A stretch of DNA of 64,000 nucleotides, from positions 248,001-312,000 of the forward strand of contig NZ_JAHWGU010000007.1 of the NCBI RefSeq assembly GCF_020873875.1, in the 5' to 3' direction. This document shows, piece after piece, positions 47,000 to 57,693 of this stretch. The position numbers were made by a program, and so were the translations under genes. The stretch is from Actinoplanes sp. DH11. GTDB taxonomy: Bacteria > Actinomycetota > Actinomycetes > Mycobacteriales > Micromonosporaceae. Below the pieces are notes generated by a model. The model was not told the DNA's origin. It worked only from the letters and a program-made list of their open reading frames with translations, and ran no database searches. The number at the start of each line of letters is the position of its first letter. Position 1 is the first letter of the stretch.

Positions 47000-49900
47000 G
47001 AGATACCGAACTCCTTGCCGATCAGATCGAACATCTCGTCGTCGCTCGCAGCGTCGAGATCCGGGCTGATGCCGGTCTCCTCGCCGGGATCCAGGGTGTT
47101 CCGGTCCCCCCATCGGGAGAGCACGTCGTGCAGGCGCATGGTGATCCGGATCCGTTGCGTCTCGTCCGAACCGATGGAGGCGAGCAGGGTCTCCAGCCGG
47201 TCGATGCCCGCGAACACCGGCGCCGCGTTCGCCGCCGGCTCCTGCGGCACGATCTCGCCGAGCAGGTGGCGGGCCAGTTCGGTGGGGCTGGGATAGTCGA
47301 AGACCGTGGTGGGGGCGAGCCGCAGGCCGGTCGCGCCGTTGAGCCGGTTACGCAGGTCGACGGCGAGCAGCGAGTCGAACCCGAGGGTCTTGAAGGACTC
47401 GTCCGGGCGTACCGCCTCAGGGGTGGCGTGTCCGAGCACGGAGGCCGCCAGCGTCCGCACCAGGTCGAGCAGCACCCGTTCCCGTTCCGCCTCGGAAAGG
47501 CCACCGAGCCGCTGGGCGAGGGCGTTGCCGTCGCCGGCTGTCGCGTCACCCACCGCACGGGGCACCGCAACCCGGACCAGCTTGCGCATCAGGGGCGCGA
47601 TCTGCCCGGCAGCCGCCTGCTCGCGCAACGTGGCGAAGTCCAGCCGGACCGGCAGCAGCACGGGCTCGGCGACGGCGCCGGCCAGATCGAACAGGGCGAG
47701 ACCCTGTTCCGGGGTGAGCCCCGCGACCCCGGTGCCGCGCATCCGGCGGAGGTCGTCCTCGCCGAGATGGCCGGTCATCGCGCTGAGCTGCTCCCACATG
47801 CCCCAGGCGAGCGACGTGGCGGGCAGGTTGTTCGCCGCGCGGTGCTGCGCCAGCGCGTCCAGCACCGTGTTCGCCGCGGCGTAGGCGGCCTGCCCGGAAC
47901 TGCCGAACGTGCCGGCTGCCGAGGAGAAGAGCACGAAGGCAGCGAGGTTGGCCTCCTTGGTAAGTTCATGCAGGTGCAGCGCGGCGTCCACCTTGGGCCG
48001 AAGCACGGCGTCGGCGCGTTCCGCGGTGAGCGAACCGATCAGCCCGTCGTCCAGCACGCCGGCCATGTGCAGCACCGCGGTGAGCGGCCGCTCGACCGGG
48101 ATCGCCGCCAGGACGGCCGCCAGCGCGTCACGGTCCGCGACGTCACAGGCCACGACCTCGGCCTGGCAGCCGTGTCCGGCCAGGTCGGCCACCAGCTCGG
48201 CGGCGCCGGGCGCCGCCAGGCCCTGCCGTCCGACGAGCAGCAGATGCCGCACGCCGTGCCGCTCCGCCAGGTAACGGGCGAACAGAGCGCCGAGCATGCC
48301 CGTTCCGCCGGTGATCAGCACGGTGCCGGCCGGGTCCAGACCCGCACGGTCCGGGTCGCCCGCCGGCGCAGGAGCCCCGACCAGCCGCGGGGCCAGCGAC
48401 ATGCCGGAGCGGAGCGCCACCTGGGGCTCGAACCCGCCGGCCGCGGCCGGGAGCAGTGCCCAGGACGCCTCGGTGTCGTCCACGTCGACGAGCACTATCC
48501 GGCCGGGGTCCTCGGACTGCGCCGTGCGGACCAGGCCCCAGAGCGCCGCCGCAGCCAGGTCCGGGGTGTCCTCGAACGGGCGGGTGGCGAGAGCACCGCT
48601 GGTCAGCACCACGAGCCGGGCGTCACCCGGACGGTCATCAGTCGTCCACTGCTGGAGCAGGGTGAGCGCGTCCCGGGTGAGCCGATGGGCGGTCTCCGCC
48701 ACGTCGACGCCCGAGCCGCCGAAGGCGGCGAGGACCACATCCGGCGCCGGCACGCCGGCGTCGATCGCGGCGCCCAGCGCGGCCAGGTCGGGGTAGCCGC
48801 TGACATGCATGCCAGCCACGTTGGCGCCGCCACCGGCCAGGACGTCCGGGTCGGCGCCGAGCACTACCCAGCGCCGGCCGGACAACCCTTCGGTGGAGAG
48901 GGCGACCGGCGTCCAGGCGACGTGGAACAGTGCGTCGTTCTGCGCCTTGCCTGCCGCGCGCAGCTGTTCCGGGTCGATCGGGCGCAGCACCAGGGAGTCC
49001 ACGGTGGCCACCACCCCACCGGAGGCGTCGGCCAGGTGCAGTGAGACGCCGCTGGGACCGGACGGTGCCAGCCGCACCCGCAGGCTGGTGGCCCCGGTGG
49101 CGTGAATCCGGACGCCGCGCCAGGCGAACGGCATGTGCGGACGGCCGGCGTCGTCGCCCTCCGGGCGTGCCCGCAGGCCGGTGATCTGCAGGGCGCTGTC
49201 GAACAAGGCTGGGTGGAGTCCGAACTCCGCGGCCTCGGAGTCCGCCTCGGCGGGTAGCTTCACCTCGGCGAAATACTCGTCGCCGCGCTGCCAGACGGCG
49301 TGCAGGCCACGGAACCGGGGCCCGTAGTCGTACCCGAGCTTCTGCGCGTTGTCGTAGGCGCCGGAGAGGTCGATCCGGGTGGCACCGGGTGGCGGCCACG
49401 CCGTCAGGCCCGCATCCCCAGCCGATTCCACGATCTCGGCGACACGCACCACTCCCCCGGCGTGCCGGGTCCAGACCCGGCTGCCGTTGCCGTCGGCGGG
49501 TCGCGAATGCAGGGCCAGTTCGCGGCGGCCGGTCGCGTCCGGTGCGCCGACGGTGAGCTGGATCTGGATCTCGCCCTGCTGCGGCAGCGTCAGGGGCGCC
49601 TCCAGCGTCAGTTCCTCCAGCACGTCACAGCCGACCTCGCGGCCGGCGCGGGCGGCCATCTCGACGTACGCCGTACCGGGCACCACGATCGTGCCCGAGA
49701 CGCCGTGCTCGGCGATCCACGGATGGCTACGTGCGGACAGCTGCCCGGTGAACACGTGACCCGCCTCGCCGGCCAGTTCCACGCCGGCGGCCAGCATCGG
49801 ATGCTCGGTGCCGTCCACCCCGGCCGAGGCCAGGTCGCCGAGTTGCCGGGGCCGCTCGATCCAGTACCGCCGGCGCTGGAACGCATAGGTCGGCAGCGCG

Positions 49901-52900
49901 GCGGGCCGGGCGTCGAGGCCGGTGAACGCGGCGGTCCAGTCGACTGGCACGCCGTTCGTCCAGGCCGCGCCGAGCGCGGTGAGGAAGCGGTCCCGGCCGC
50001 CGGACCCGCGCCGCAGGGTCGCGGTGACCGCCCCCGCACCATCACCGATGATCTGCTCGACCGCGATGGTGAGGACCGGATGCGGGCTGATCTCCAGGAA
50101 GACGGTGTGCCCCTGGTCGAGCAGACGCCGGGTGGCCTGCTCGAAGAGCACCGGCGCACGGAGGTTGTCGTACCAGTACCGGCCGTCCAGTTCGGTGCCG
50201 TCGATCGGCTCGCCGGTGACCGTGGAGAGCAGCGGTACCGCCGCCGGAGCCGGGTCGACCGAGCCGAGCAGACCGAACATCTCCTCCTGGAGCTCGCCGA
50301 CCGCGGCGCTGTGGGTAGGTCCGGTGGCCGGCAGCAGCTTGGCCCGGTCGCCGCGCTCTTCGGCGCGGCGCACCAGCTCACGCAGCGACTCGTGGCCGCC
50401 GGCGACGGTCATCAGCCCCGGACCGTTGAAACCGCAGATCACCAGGTCCCCGCCGATGTCGGCGAGCAGCTGGTCGGCCTGGTCCCGAGGCATCGACAGT
50501 GAGGCGAGCGCGCCCCGGTGCGCCAGCCGGTCGGCGACCAGGCGGCTGCGGACGGCGACCACCCGGACGGCCTGGTCCAGAGTGAGCGCACCGGCGAAAT
50601 ACGCCGCGGCGATCTCGCCCTGGCTGGTGCCGACCACCGCGGCCGGCTCCACCCCGTGGGCGCGCCACATCGCCGCCAGCGACACCATCACCGTGAACAG
50701 GGCCGGTTGCACGACGTCGATGCGCTCCAGCGGCGGTGCGCCGTCGGCACAGCGCAGCACGTCCATCAAGCAGTGATCGAGGTGTTCGCCGAACGCGTCC
50801 GAGCACGCCTGGGCTTGCTCCCGGAAGACCGGATCGGCATCCAGCAGGGCCAGTGCCATCCCGGCCCACTGGGAACCCTGGCCCGGGAAGACGAAGACCG
50901 GGCGGACCGGCTTGACCGGAGGGCCGTCCGGTTCCCGGGACAGCTCGGTGAGCCCGTCCAGCAGCTGCTGCCGGTCCGCGCCGACCACGACGCCGCGGTG
51001 CTCGAAGGTGGCCCGGGTGGTGGCGAGCGAGTGACCGACGTCCGCCGGGCGCAGGCCGGGGTGCTCGCTCAGGTGGGCGTGCAGGCGCAGCGCCTGGTCC
51101 CGCAGCGCCTGCGGGCTGCGGCCGGACAACACCAGCGGTACCGGCCGGTCCTCGGTGGGCCGCGGTGGCGCCGCGGCAGCCGGCGGCGCCTGCTCCAGGA
51201 CGGCGTGGGCATTCGTGCCGCTGATGCCGAAGGACGAGACCGCGGCCCGGCGGGGCTCGCCTGTCTCCGGCCACGCACGATCCGCGTCGAGCAGCGTCAC
51301 GGCGCCCGAGCCCCAGTCGACCTCGCCGGTCGGCTCGTCCAGGTGCAGGCTGCGCGGCAGGGTTCCGTGCTGGAGGGCGAGCACTGTCTTGATCACGCCG
51401 GCCACACCCGCCGCGGCCTGAGCGTGACCGATGTTCGACTTGATCGAGCCGAGGTAGAGCGGGCGGTCGCCGGGCCGGTCCTGTCCATACGTGGCCAGCA
51501 GCGCCTGTGCCTCGATCGGGTCACCCAGCACGGTGCCGGTGCCGTGTGCCTCGACCGCGTCGACCTGATCGGCACGCAGCCCGGCGTCGGCCAGTGCCGA
51601 CCGGATCACCCGCTGCTGGGACGGCCCGTTGGGCGCGGTCAGCCCGTTGGACGCGCCATCCTGGTTGACAGCGGTCCCGCGAACGAGGGCCAGCACCCGG
51701 TGGCCGTTGCGCTCCGCGTCGGAGAGCCGCTCCACCAGCAGCATCCCGACCCCCTCGGACCACCCGGTGCCGTCGGCCGCGGCCGAGAACGACTTGCACC
51801 GGCCGTCCGCCGCGAAGCCGCCCTGCCCGGACAGACCGGCGAAGCCCGTGGGCGTGGCCATCACCAGCACGCCGCCGGCGAGCGCCATGGAGCACTCGCC
51901 CCTACGCAGCGCCTGTACGGCCAGGTGCAGCGCAACGAGCGACGAGGAGCAGGCGGTGTCCACGGTCAGCGCCGGGCCTTCCAGGCCGAGGGTGTAGGAC
52001 ACCCGGCCCGAGATGACGCTGCCGGTCGCGCCGGTCAGGTAGTAGCCCTCGGTGCCCTCGCCCTGTTGCAGCAGGCCGGCGTAGTCGAGGCCGCTGGAGC
52101 CCGCGAACACGCCGGTACGGGTGCCGCGCAACGTGGTGGGGTCGATCCCGGCCCGCTCCACCGCCTCCCAGCTGGTCTCCAGCAGCAGCCGCTGCTGCGG
52201 GTCCATCGCGGTGGCCTCCCGTGGAGAGATGCCGAAGAAGCCGGGGTCGAAGTCGCCGGGGTCGTCGACGAAGCCGCCGTACAGGCCGTCGATGCCCCAG
52301 CCGCGGTCGGCCGGGGCCGCGCTGATCGCGTCGTGCCCCTCCATGACGAGCTGCCACAGGTCCTCCGGGGACCGGACGCCGCCGGGCAGCCGGCAGCTCA
52401 TGCCGACGATGGCGATCGGTTCGTCGGAGGCCGCGGTGACTACCGTAGGGGCGGCGGCACGGCGGCCGAGCACCTGCGCGTGCAGATGTTCGGCGAGCGC
52501 CCCCGGGGTCGGATAGTCGAAGATCAGGGTGGCGGAGAGCCGCAGCCCGGTCGCGCCCTGCATCCGGTTGCGCAGCTCGATCGCGGTGAGCGAGTCGAAA
52601 CCGAGGTCGCTGAAGGCTTGCTGTGACTCCACCCGGTCGGCGGACGGGTGGCCGAGCACCAGCGCGGTCTGGCCCCGGACCAGCTCCAGCATGACAACGC
52701 CTTGGTCGGCCGGGCTGAGACCGGCCAGCTGATCGGCGAGCGACGCCACGCCGGCCGTCCGGCGCGCCGGTGCCCGCACCAGCCCGCGCAGGACCGGCGT
52801 GACACCTGCGGTGGCGGCGGTCTGGCGCAGCGCCGCCATGTCGAGGCGGGCCGGCATCAACAGCGTGCCGCCCGCGGCCAGGGCGGTGTCGAACAGGGTC

Positions 52901-55900
52901 AGCCCCTCGTCCGCCGTCATCGCGGCCAGGCCACCGCGACCGATCCGGCCGACGTGATGGTCGTGCAACTGACCGGCCATGCCACTGCGCTCCGCCCACA
53001 TGCCCCAGGCGAGGGAGAGCGCGGGAAGCCCGGCCGCGCGGCGGTGCTCGGCGAGCGCGTCGAGGAAGAGGTTGGCTGCGGCGTAGTTGCCCTGGCCGGG
53101 ACCGCCGAACACGCCGGCGACCGAGGAGAACAGCACGAACGCGCTGAGCCTCAGGTCCCGGGTCAGCTCGTGCAGCGCCACCGCGGCATCCACCTTGGGC
53201 CGCAGCACCCGGTCCAGCCGTTCCGCGGTGAGAGCCTCGAGCACGCCGTCGTCGGAGACGCTGGCGGCGTGCACCACCGCGGTGAGCGGGTGTTCGGCCT
53301 GGATGGTGGCGAGTACCGAGGCGAGCTGGTCACGGTCAGCGGCGTCGCACGCGTGGATCGCCACGGTGGCGCCCAGCCCGGCGAGTTCGGCACGCAGCTC
53401 GGCGGCGCCCTCGGCGGCCGGTCCACCGCGGCTGACCAAGGCCAGCTGCCGTACGCCGTGCCGGAGCACCAGATGCCGGGCGAAGATCCGGCCGAGCGCG
53501 CCGGTGCCGCCGGTCATCAGGACGGTACCGCCGCCGAGGTCCAGCCCGGGTGAGCCCGGATCAACGGCGACCCGGTCCAGCCGGGGCACCCGCAGGCCGC
53601 CGCGGCGCAGGGCGAACTGCGGCTCGCCGGCCGCCACCGCGGCCGGCAGCGCGGCGAGCGAGGCGGGGTCGTCGTCCAGGTCGGCCAGGAGCAAGCGGTC
53701 CGGGCTCTCCGACTGCGCCGAGCGGAGAAGGCCCCAGACGGCGGCGCGGGCCGGGTCGCCGGGCTCGTCACCGTCGTCGGTGACATGCACGCCCCGGGTG
53801 AGCACGACGAGCCGCGACGACGCGAGCCGGTCCTCGGCCAGGAAGGCCTGTACCAGCCGCAGCGCGACCGCGGTGCTGTCGTGCACGGCCGCGGCCAGGT
53901 CGAGGGCGGCGGGCCGGGTGAGGTCGGCGATCAGGACGCCCGGCGCCGGGGCGTCCTCGGGCAGGCTCGCCGACAGGGCCGCCGGATCGGGGTGTACGCC
54001 GGTCACCGGCAGTCCGAGCGAACTGTCGCCGAGCTGGACCCAGGTATCCGCCGCTACCGCGTCGGGCAGGGGCGCCGACGGCCAGCCGATGCGGTAGAGG
54101 TCGTCGGCGTGGCGGGTGGTGAACTGACCGGCCGTGACCGCGCGGCGGACCAGGGTGCCGACCGCGGCGACCGGGGCGCCGGTGCCGTCGGCGAGCGCAA
54201 CGCGGACGCCGTCACCCGCCGCGGGCGAGATCCGGACCCGCAGCTGTACCGCCCCCGAGGCGTAGAGCGTGACGTCGTTCCAGCTGAACGGCAGCGGCGC
54301 GCCGGCGAAGTCTCGTTCGGTGTCGAAGTCGCGCACCGCGTTGGCGTGCATGGCGGCGTCGAACAGTGCCGGGTGCAGGCCGAAGGCGGCTGCGTCCGCG
54401 TGCATCGCCTCGGGCAGGGTCACCTCGGCGAACACCTCGTCACCGCGGCGCCACGCGGCACGCAGACCCTGGAAGGCAGGGCCGTAGCCGTACTGGAATC
54501 GGGCCAGGTCGGCGTAGAGCCCGTCGGTGGGCACCGGTGTCGCGCCCGGGGGCGGCCAGGCGGTGAAGTCGGTGAAGTCGGGTGCGGCGGGCGCGACCGG
54601 GGTCAGGGTGCCGCTGGCGTTGCGGGTCCAGGCCTCGTCCGGCCCGTCGGTGCGCGAGTGCAGATTCAGCGTCCGGTTGCCGGCCTCGTCGGCGGCGCCG
54701 ACGGTGAGTTGCAGGTCCACGCCACCCCGCTCGGGCAGGATCAGCGGGGTCTCCAGGACCAGCTCGGTGAGGGCCGGGCAGCCGATCCGGTCGCCCGCCG
54801 AGACCGCCAGCTCCACGAAGGCGGTACCGGGCACCAGCACCTGGCCCATGACGGCGTGATCGACCAGCCAGGGGTGGGTCTGCCGGGACAGCCGCCCGGT
54901 GAGCAGCAGCCCGTCGGTGTCGGCCAGCGTGACCGCGGCGCCGAGCAGGGGGTGCTCGGCGGGGCGCAGCCCGGCCGCGGTGACGTCGCCGGTCCAGTCA
55001 GCCGCGCCGGTCGGCCAGTAACGCTCGGTCTGGAAGGCGTAGGTGGGCAGCGCGATCCGCCGGGCCGGGCCGAACACCGCCGCCCAGTTCACCGTCACCC
55101 CGGTGACGTGTGCGCCGGCCAGTGTGGTGATCAGCGCGGCTGCCTCGTCCCGGTCTTTGCGGAGGGTGGGCAGGAAGGTGGCATCGGGTGCGCTCTGTTG
55201 TGCGAGGGCGGTCAAGGTTCCGGACGGCCCGGCCTCGATGAACGTGGTGGCACCGGCGTCGCGCAGCGCGGACACCGCGTCCGCGAAACGGACCGGCTCG
55301 CGCACCTGACTGGCCCAGTAGGCCGGCTCCATCACCTCGACCCCGACCGGGCGGCCGGTGACGTTGGAGATCCATCCCAGCACCGGCGTCTCGTACCGGA
55401 CAGAGGCCAGGACCTCCGCGTACGCGGCAAGCATCGGTTCCATCCGCGCCGAGTGGAAGGCGTGGCTGACCCGCAGCCGCCGGGTCTTGCGGCCGTCGAA
55501 GTGGTCCACCAGTGCGGCCACCGCCTCCTCGTCGCCGGAGACCACGACCGCGTCCGGCCCGTTGACCGCCGCGATGGCGACCCCTGCGGTGAGCAGCGGG
55601 GCCACCTCCGCCTCGGTGGCCTGCACGGCCACCATCGCGCCGCCGGCGGGCAGCGCCTGCATGAGATCGGCGCGGGCGGCCACCACGGCTGCCGCGTCGG
55701 GCAGCGACCACAGGCCAGCCAGGTGCGCGGCGGCCAATTCACCGATGGAGTGCCCGAGAAGAAGGTCCGGGCGTACCCCCCAGCTCTCCAGCAGCCGGTA
55801 GGTGGCGACCTCGACGGCGAACAGGCCGGTCTGCGTCCAGAGCGTCTCGTCCAGCGCCTCGCCCCCGAACACCACCTCACCGAGCGGCCGGGGCAGGTGT

Positions 55901-57693
55901 TCGTCGAGCGCGGCACAGACCGCGTCGAAGGCCTCCGCGAACACCGGGAAGGCGGCGTGCAGGCCGCGTCCCATACCGGCGAACTGTGCGCCCTGGCCGG
56001 GCAGCAGAACGGCGAGCCGGCCGCCGTCGCGAGCGACACCCCGCAACACGCCTGGGGCGTCGGCGCCGGCAGCCACGGCGCTCAGACCCGCGCGCAACTC
56101 GGCGACGTCCCGGCCGACGACCACCGCGCGCCGGTCCAGCGCGGCCCTGGTGCGTACCAGCGACGAACCCACGTCGACCGGGTCGGCGTCATCATCGAGG
56201 TGCTCCAGGAGACGGCGGGCCTGCGCGGCGAGCGCATCGGTGCTCCTGCCGGACAGCGCCCACGGCACCACCGGGAGGCTCGCCGGCACGACTGGCACGA
56301 CCTCGTCGGCCGGTGCCGGCGCTTGCTCGATCACGAGGTGGGCGTTGGTGCCGCTGACACCGAAGGACGAGATGCCCGCCCGGCGCGGCTGCCCGGTCTC
56401 CGGCCACGCCACGGGCTCGGTCAGCAGCGACACCGCGCCCGCCGACCAGTCCACGTGCGGCGTCGGCCGGTCGACGTGCAAGGTCCGCGGGAGCACCCCG
56501 TGCCGCATGGCCTGGACCATCTTGATGATCCCGGCAACTCCGGCCGCGGCCTGGGTGTGTCCGACGTTCGACTTCACCGAGCCGAGGTAGAGGGGACGCT
56601 CGCGGTCCTGGCCGTACGTGGCGAGCAGCGCCTGAGCCTCGATCGGATCACCCAGCGTGGTTCCGGTGCCGTGTGCCTCGACGGCGTCCACCTGCGCCCC
56701 GGTCAGACCGCCGTTGGCGAGGGCCTGACGGATGACCTGCTGCTGGGAGCCGCCGTTCGGAGCGGTCAGTCCGTTGGAGGCGCCGTCGGAGTTGACCGCC
56801 GAGCCGCGCAGCACGGCAAGCACCTCGTGTCCGTTGCGTACCGCGTCGGAGAGCCGTTCGAGCAGCAGCACACCGACGCCCTCGGACCATCCGGTGCCGT
56901 CCGCGGCCGCGGCGAACGACTTGCAGCGCCCGTCGAAGGAGAGGCCCTTCTGCTTGCTGAAATCGATGAAGATGGTGGGTGTCGCCATCACGGTGACCCC
57001 GCCGGCCAGCGCCAGAGTGCACTCGCGCTGACGGAGGGCGTGCGCGGCGAGGTGTACCGCGACGAGCGCCGAGGAACAGGCGGTGTCGATGGTCACCGCT
57101 GGGCCCTCCAGGCCGAAGGCATACGCCACCCGCCCGGAGATCACACTGGCCGAGGTACCGGTGACGGTGTACCCCTCGATGTCCTCCTGTGCCTGCTGGA
57201 GCAGCATCGAGTAGTCCTGGCCGCTGCACCCGGCGAAGACGCCGACCCGCTGGCCACGCAGCGACGTCGGGTCGACGCCGGCTCGTTCGAACGCCTCCCA
57301 CGAGGTCTGCAGCAGCAGCCGCTGCTGCGGGTCCATCGACACCGCCTCGCGAGGACTGATGCCGAACAGCGCCGCGTCGAAATCACCTGCGGCGTCGACG
57401 AAGCCGCCAAGCCGGGCGTACGAGGTGCCGGACTGCCCGGTGTCCGCGCCGAAGAACCGTTCCATGTCCCAGCCCCGGTCGTCCGGGATCGGGGCGATTG
57501 CGTCACCACCGTCGGCGAGCAGCTCCCACAGCGCCTCCGGCGACTCGACTCCGCCAGGGAACCGGCAGCTCATCGATACGATCGCGATCGGCTCGTGCTC
57601 GCCCGACTCGGCGTCGCGCAGTCGCTGGCGGGTCTGATGGAGGTCGGCGGTGACGCGCTTGAGATAGTCCAGCAACTTCTGCTCGTCCGCCAT
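46996..57693 (-). CDS. Type I PKS, two modules: KS-AT(malonyl)-DH-KR-ACP-KS-AT(putative methoxymalonyl)-DH-KR-ACP
   Basis: The 3565-residue protein starts at the ATG at 57693, sharing one base with the upstream stop. Module 1: KS near 57,077 (DTACSSA); AT with GHSIG (55,745) and HAFHS (55,455), malonyl; DH with [11 protein letters not shown] (about 54,850) and [12 protein letters not shown] active with [16 protein letters not shown] near 52,590. Module 2: KS near 51,950; AT with GTSQG (50,625) and GPTHS (50,315), close to the CPTH-type motif I recall for FK520 methoxymalonyl ATs; DH with [11 protein letters not shown] (about 49,695); KR active with [16 protein letters not shown] near 47,370. 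No ER is seen in either. The expected output is a conjugated diene with a methoxy group on the second alkene. The C-terminal tail is [16 protein letters not shown]. Confidence 0.93.
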   Translation of the reverse strand: MADEQKLLDYLKRVTADLHQTRQRLRDAESGEHEPIAIVSMSCRFPGGVESPEALWELLADGGDAIAPIPDDRGWDMERFFGADTGQSGTSYARLGGFVDAAGDFDAALFGISPREAVSMDPQQRLLLQTSWEAFERAGVDPTSLRGQRVGVFAGCSGQDYSMLLQQAQEDIEGYTVTGTSASVISGRVAYAFGLEGPAVTIDTACSSALVAVHLAAHALRQRECTLALAGGVTVMATPTIFIDFSKQKGLSFDGRCKSFAAAADGTGWSEGVGVLLLERLSDAVRNGHEVLAVLRGSAVNSDGASNGLTAPNGGSQQQVIRQALANGGLTGAQVDAVEAHGTGTTLGDPIEAQALLATYGQDRERPLYLGSVKSNVGHTQAAAGVAGIIKMVQAMRHGVLPRTLHVDRPTPHVDWSAGAVSLLTEPVAWPETGQPRRAGISSFGVSGTNAHLVIEQAPAPADEVVPVVPASLPVVPWALSGRSTDALAAQARRLLEHLDDDADPVDVGSSLVRTRAALDRRAVVVGRDVAELRAGLSAVAAGADAPGVLRGVARDGGRLAVLLPGQGAQFAGMGRGLHAAFPVFAEAFDAVCAALDEHLPRPLGEVVFGGEALDETLWTQTGLFAVEVATYRLLESWGVRPDLLLGHSIGELAAAHLAGLWSLPDAAAVVAARADLMQALPAGGAMVAVQATEAEVAPLLTAGVAIAAVNGPDAVVVSGDEEAVAALVDHFDGRKTRRLRVSHAFHSARMEPMLAAYAEVLASVRYETPVLGWISNVTGRPVGVEVMEPAYWASQVREPVRFADAVSALRDAGATTFIEAGPSGTLTALAQQSAPDATFLPTLRKDRDEAAALITTLAGAHVTGVTVNWAAVFGPARRIALPTYAFQTERYWPTGAADWTGDVTAAGLRPAEHPLLGAAVTLADTDGLLLTGRLSRQTHPWLVDHAVMGQVLVPGTAFVELAVSAGDRIGCPALTELVLETPLILPERGGVDLQLTVGAADEAGNRTLNLHSRTDGPDEAWTRNASGTLTPVAPAAPDFTDFTAWPPPGATPVPTDGLYADLARFQYGYGPAFQGLRAAWRRGDEVFAEVTLPEAMHADAAAFGLHPALFDAAMHANAVRDFDTERDFAGAPLPFSWNDVTLYASGAVQLRVRISPAAGDGVRVALADGTGAPVAAVGTLVRRAVTAGQFTTRHADDLYRIGWPSAPLPDAVAADTWVQLGDSSLGLPVTGVHPDPAALSASLPEDAPAPGVLIADLTRPAALDLAAAVHDSTAVALRLVQAFLAEDRLASSRLVVLTRGVHVTDDGDEPGDPARAAVWGLLRSAQSESPDRLLLADLDDDPASLAALPAAVAAGEPQFALRRGGLRVPRLDRVAVDPGSPGLDLGGGTVLMTGGTGALGRIFARHLVLRHGVRQLALVSRGGPAAEGAAELRAELAGLGATVAIHACDAADRDQLASVLATIQAEHPLTAVVHAASVSDDGVLEALTAERLDRVLRPKVDAAVALHELTRDLRLSAFVLFSSVAGVFGGPGQGNYAAANLFLDALAEHRRAAGLPALSLAWGMWAERSGMAGQLHDHHVGRIGRGGLAAMTADEGLTLFDTALAAGGTLLMPARLDMAALRQTAATAGVTPVLRGLVRAPARRTAGVASLADQLAGLSPADQGVVMLELVRGQTALVLGHPSADRVESQQAFSDLGFDSLTAIELRNRMQGATGLRLSATLIFDYPTPGALAEHLHAQVLGRRAAAPTVVTAASDEPIAIVGMSCRLPGGVRSPEDLWQLVMEGHDAISAAPADRGWGIDGLYGGFVDDPGDFDPGFFGISPREATAMDPQQRLLLETSWEAVERAGIDPTTLRGTRTGVFAGSSGLDYAGLLQQGEGTEGYYLTGATGSVISGRVSYTLGLEGPALTVDTACSSSLVALHLAVQALRRGECSMALAGGVLVMATPTGFAGLSGQGGFAADGRCKSFSAAADGTGWSEGVGMLLVERLSDAERNGHRVLALVRGTAVNQDGASNGLTAPNGPSQQRVIRSALADAGLRADQVDAVEAHGTGTVLGDPIEAQALLATYGQDRPGDRPLYLGSIKSNIGHAQAAAGVAGVIKTVLALQHGTLPRSLHLDEPTGEVDWGSGAVTLLDADRAWPETGEPRRAAVSSFGISGTNAHAVLEQAPPAAAAPPRPTEDRPVPLVLSGRSPQALRDQALRLHAHLSEHPGLRPADVGHSLATTRATFEHRGVVVGADRQQLLDGLTELSREPDGPPVKPVRPVFVFPGQGSQWAGMALALLDADPVFREQAQACSDAFGEHLDHCLMDVLRCADGAPPLERIDVVQPALFTVMVSLAAMWRAHGVEPAAVVGTSQGEIAAAYFAGALTLDQAVRVVAVRSRLVADRLAHRGALASLSMPRDQADQLLADIGGDLVICGFNGPGLMTVAGGHESLRELVRRAEERGDRAKLLPATGPTHSAAVGELQEEMFGLLGSVDPAPAAVPLLSTVTGEPIDGTELDGRYWYDNLRAPVLFEQATRRLLDQGHTVFLEISPHPVLTIAVEQIIGDGAGAVTATLRRGSGGRDRFLTALGAAWTNGVPVDWTAAFTGLDARPAALPTYAFQRRRYWIERPRQLGDLASAGVDGTEHPMLAAGVELAGEAGHVFTGQLSARSHPWIAEHGVSGTIVVPGTAYVEMAARAGREVGCDVLEELTLEAPLTLPQQGEIQIQLTVGAPDATGRRELALHSRPADGNGSRVWTRHAGGVVRVAEIVESAGDAGLTAWPPPGATRIDLSGAYDNAQKLGYDYGPRFRGLHAVWQRGDEYFAEVKLPAEADSEAAEFGLHPALFDSALQITGLRARPEGDDAGRPHMPFAWRGVRIHATGATSLRVRLAPSGPSGVSLHLADASGGVVATVDSLVLRPIDPEQLRAAGKAQNDALFHVAWTPVALSTEGLSGRRWVVLGADPDVLAGGGANVAGMHVSGYPDLAALGAAIDAGVPAPDVVLAAFGGSGVDVAETAHRLTRDALTLLQQWTTDDRPGDARLVVLTSGALATRPFEDTPDLAAAALWGLVRTAQSEDPGRIVLVDVDDTEASWALLPAAAGGFEPQVALRSGMSLAPRLVGAPAPAGDPDRAGLDPAGTVLITGGTGMLGALFARYLAERHGVRHLLLVGRQGLAAPGAAELVADLAGHGCQAEVVACDVADRDALAAVLAAIPVERPLTAVLHMAGVLDDGLIGSLTAERADAVLRPKVDAALHLHELTKEANLAAFVLFSSAAGTFGSSGQAAYAAANTVLDALAQHRAANNLPATSLAWGMWEQLSAMTGHLGEDDLRRMRGTGVAGLTPEQGLALFDLAGAVAEPVLLPVRLDFATLREQAAAGQIAPLMRKLVRVAVPRAVGDATAGDGNALAQRLGGLSEAERERVLLDLVRTLAASVLGHATPEAVRPDESFKTLGFDSLLAVDLRNRLNGATGLRLAPTTVFDYPSPTELARHLLGEIVPQEPAANAAPVFAGIDRLETLLASIGSDETQRIRITMRLHDVLSRWGDRNTLDPGEETGISPDLDAASDDEMFDLIGKEFGIS

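Noticed and set aside
46996..57693. Enoylreductase domain in the DH-containing modules
   Set aside because: The DH-KR interval holds only the KR structural half; no ER nucleotide-binding motif or extra ~300 residues are present.
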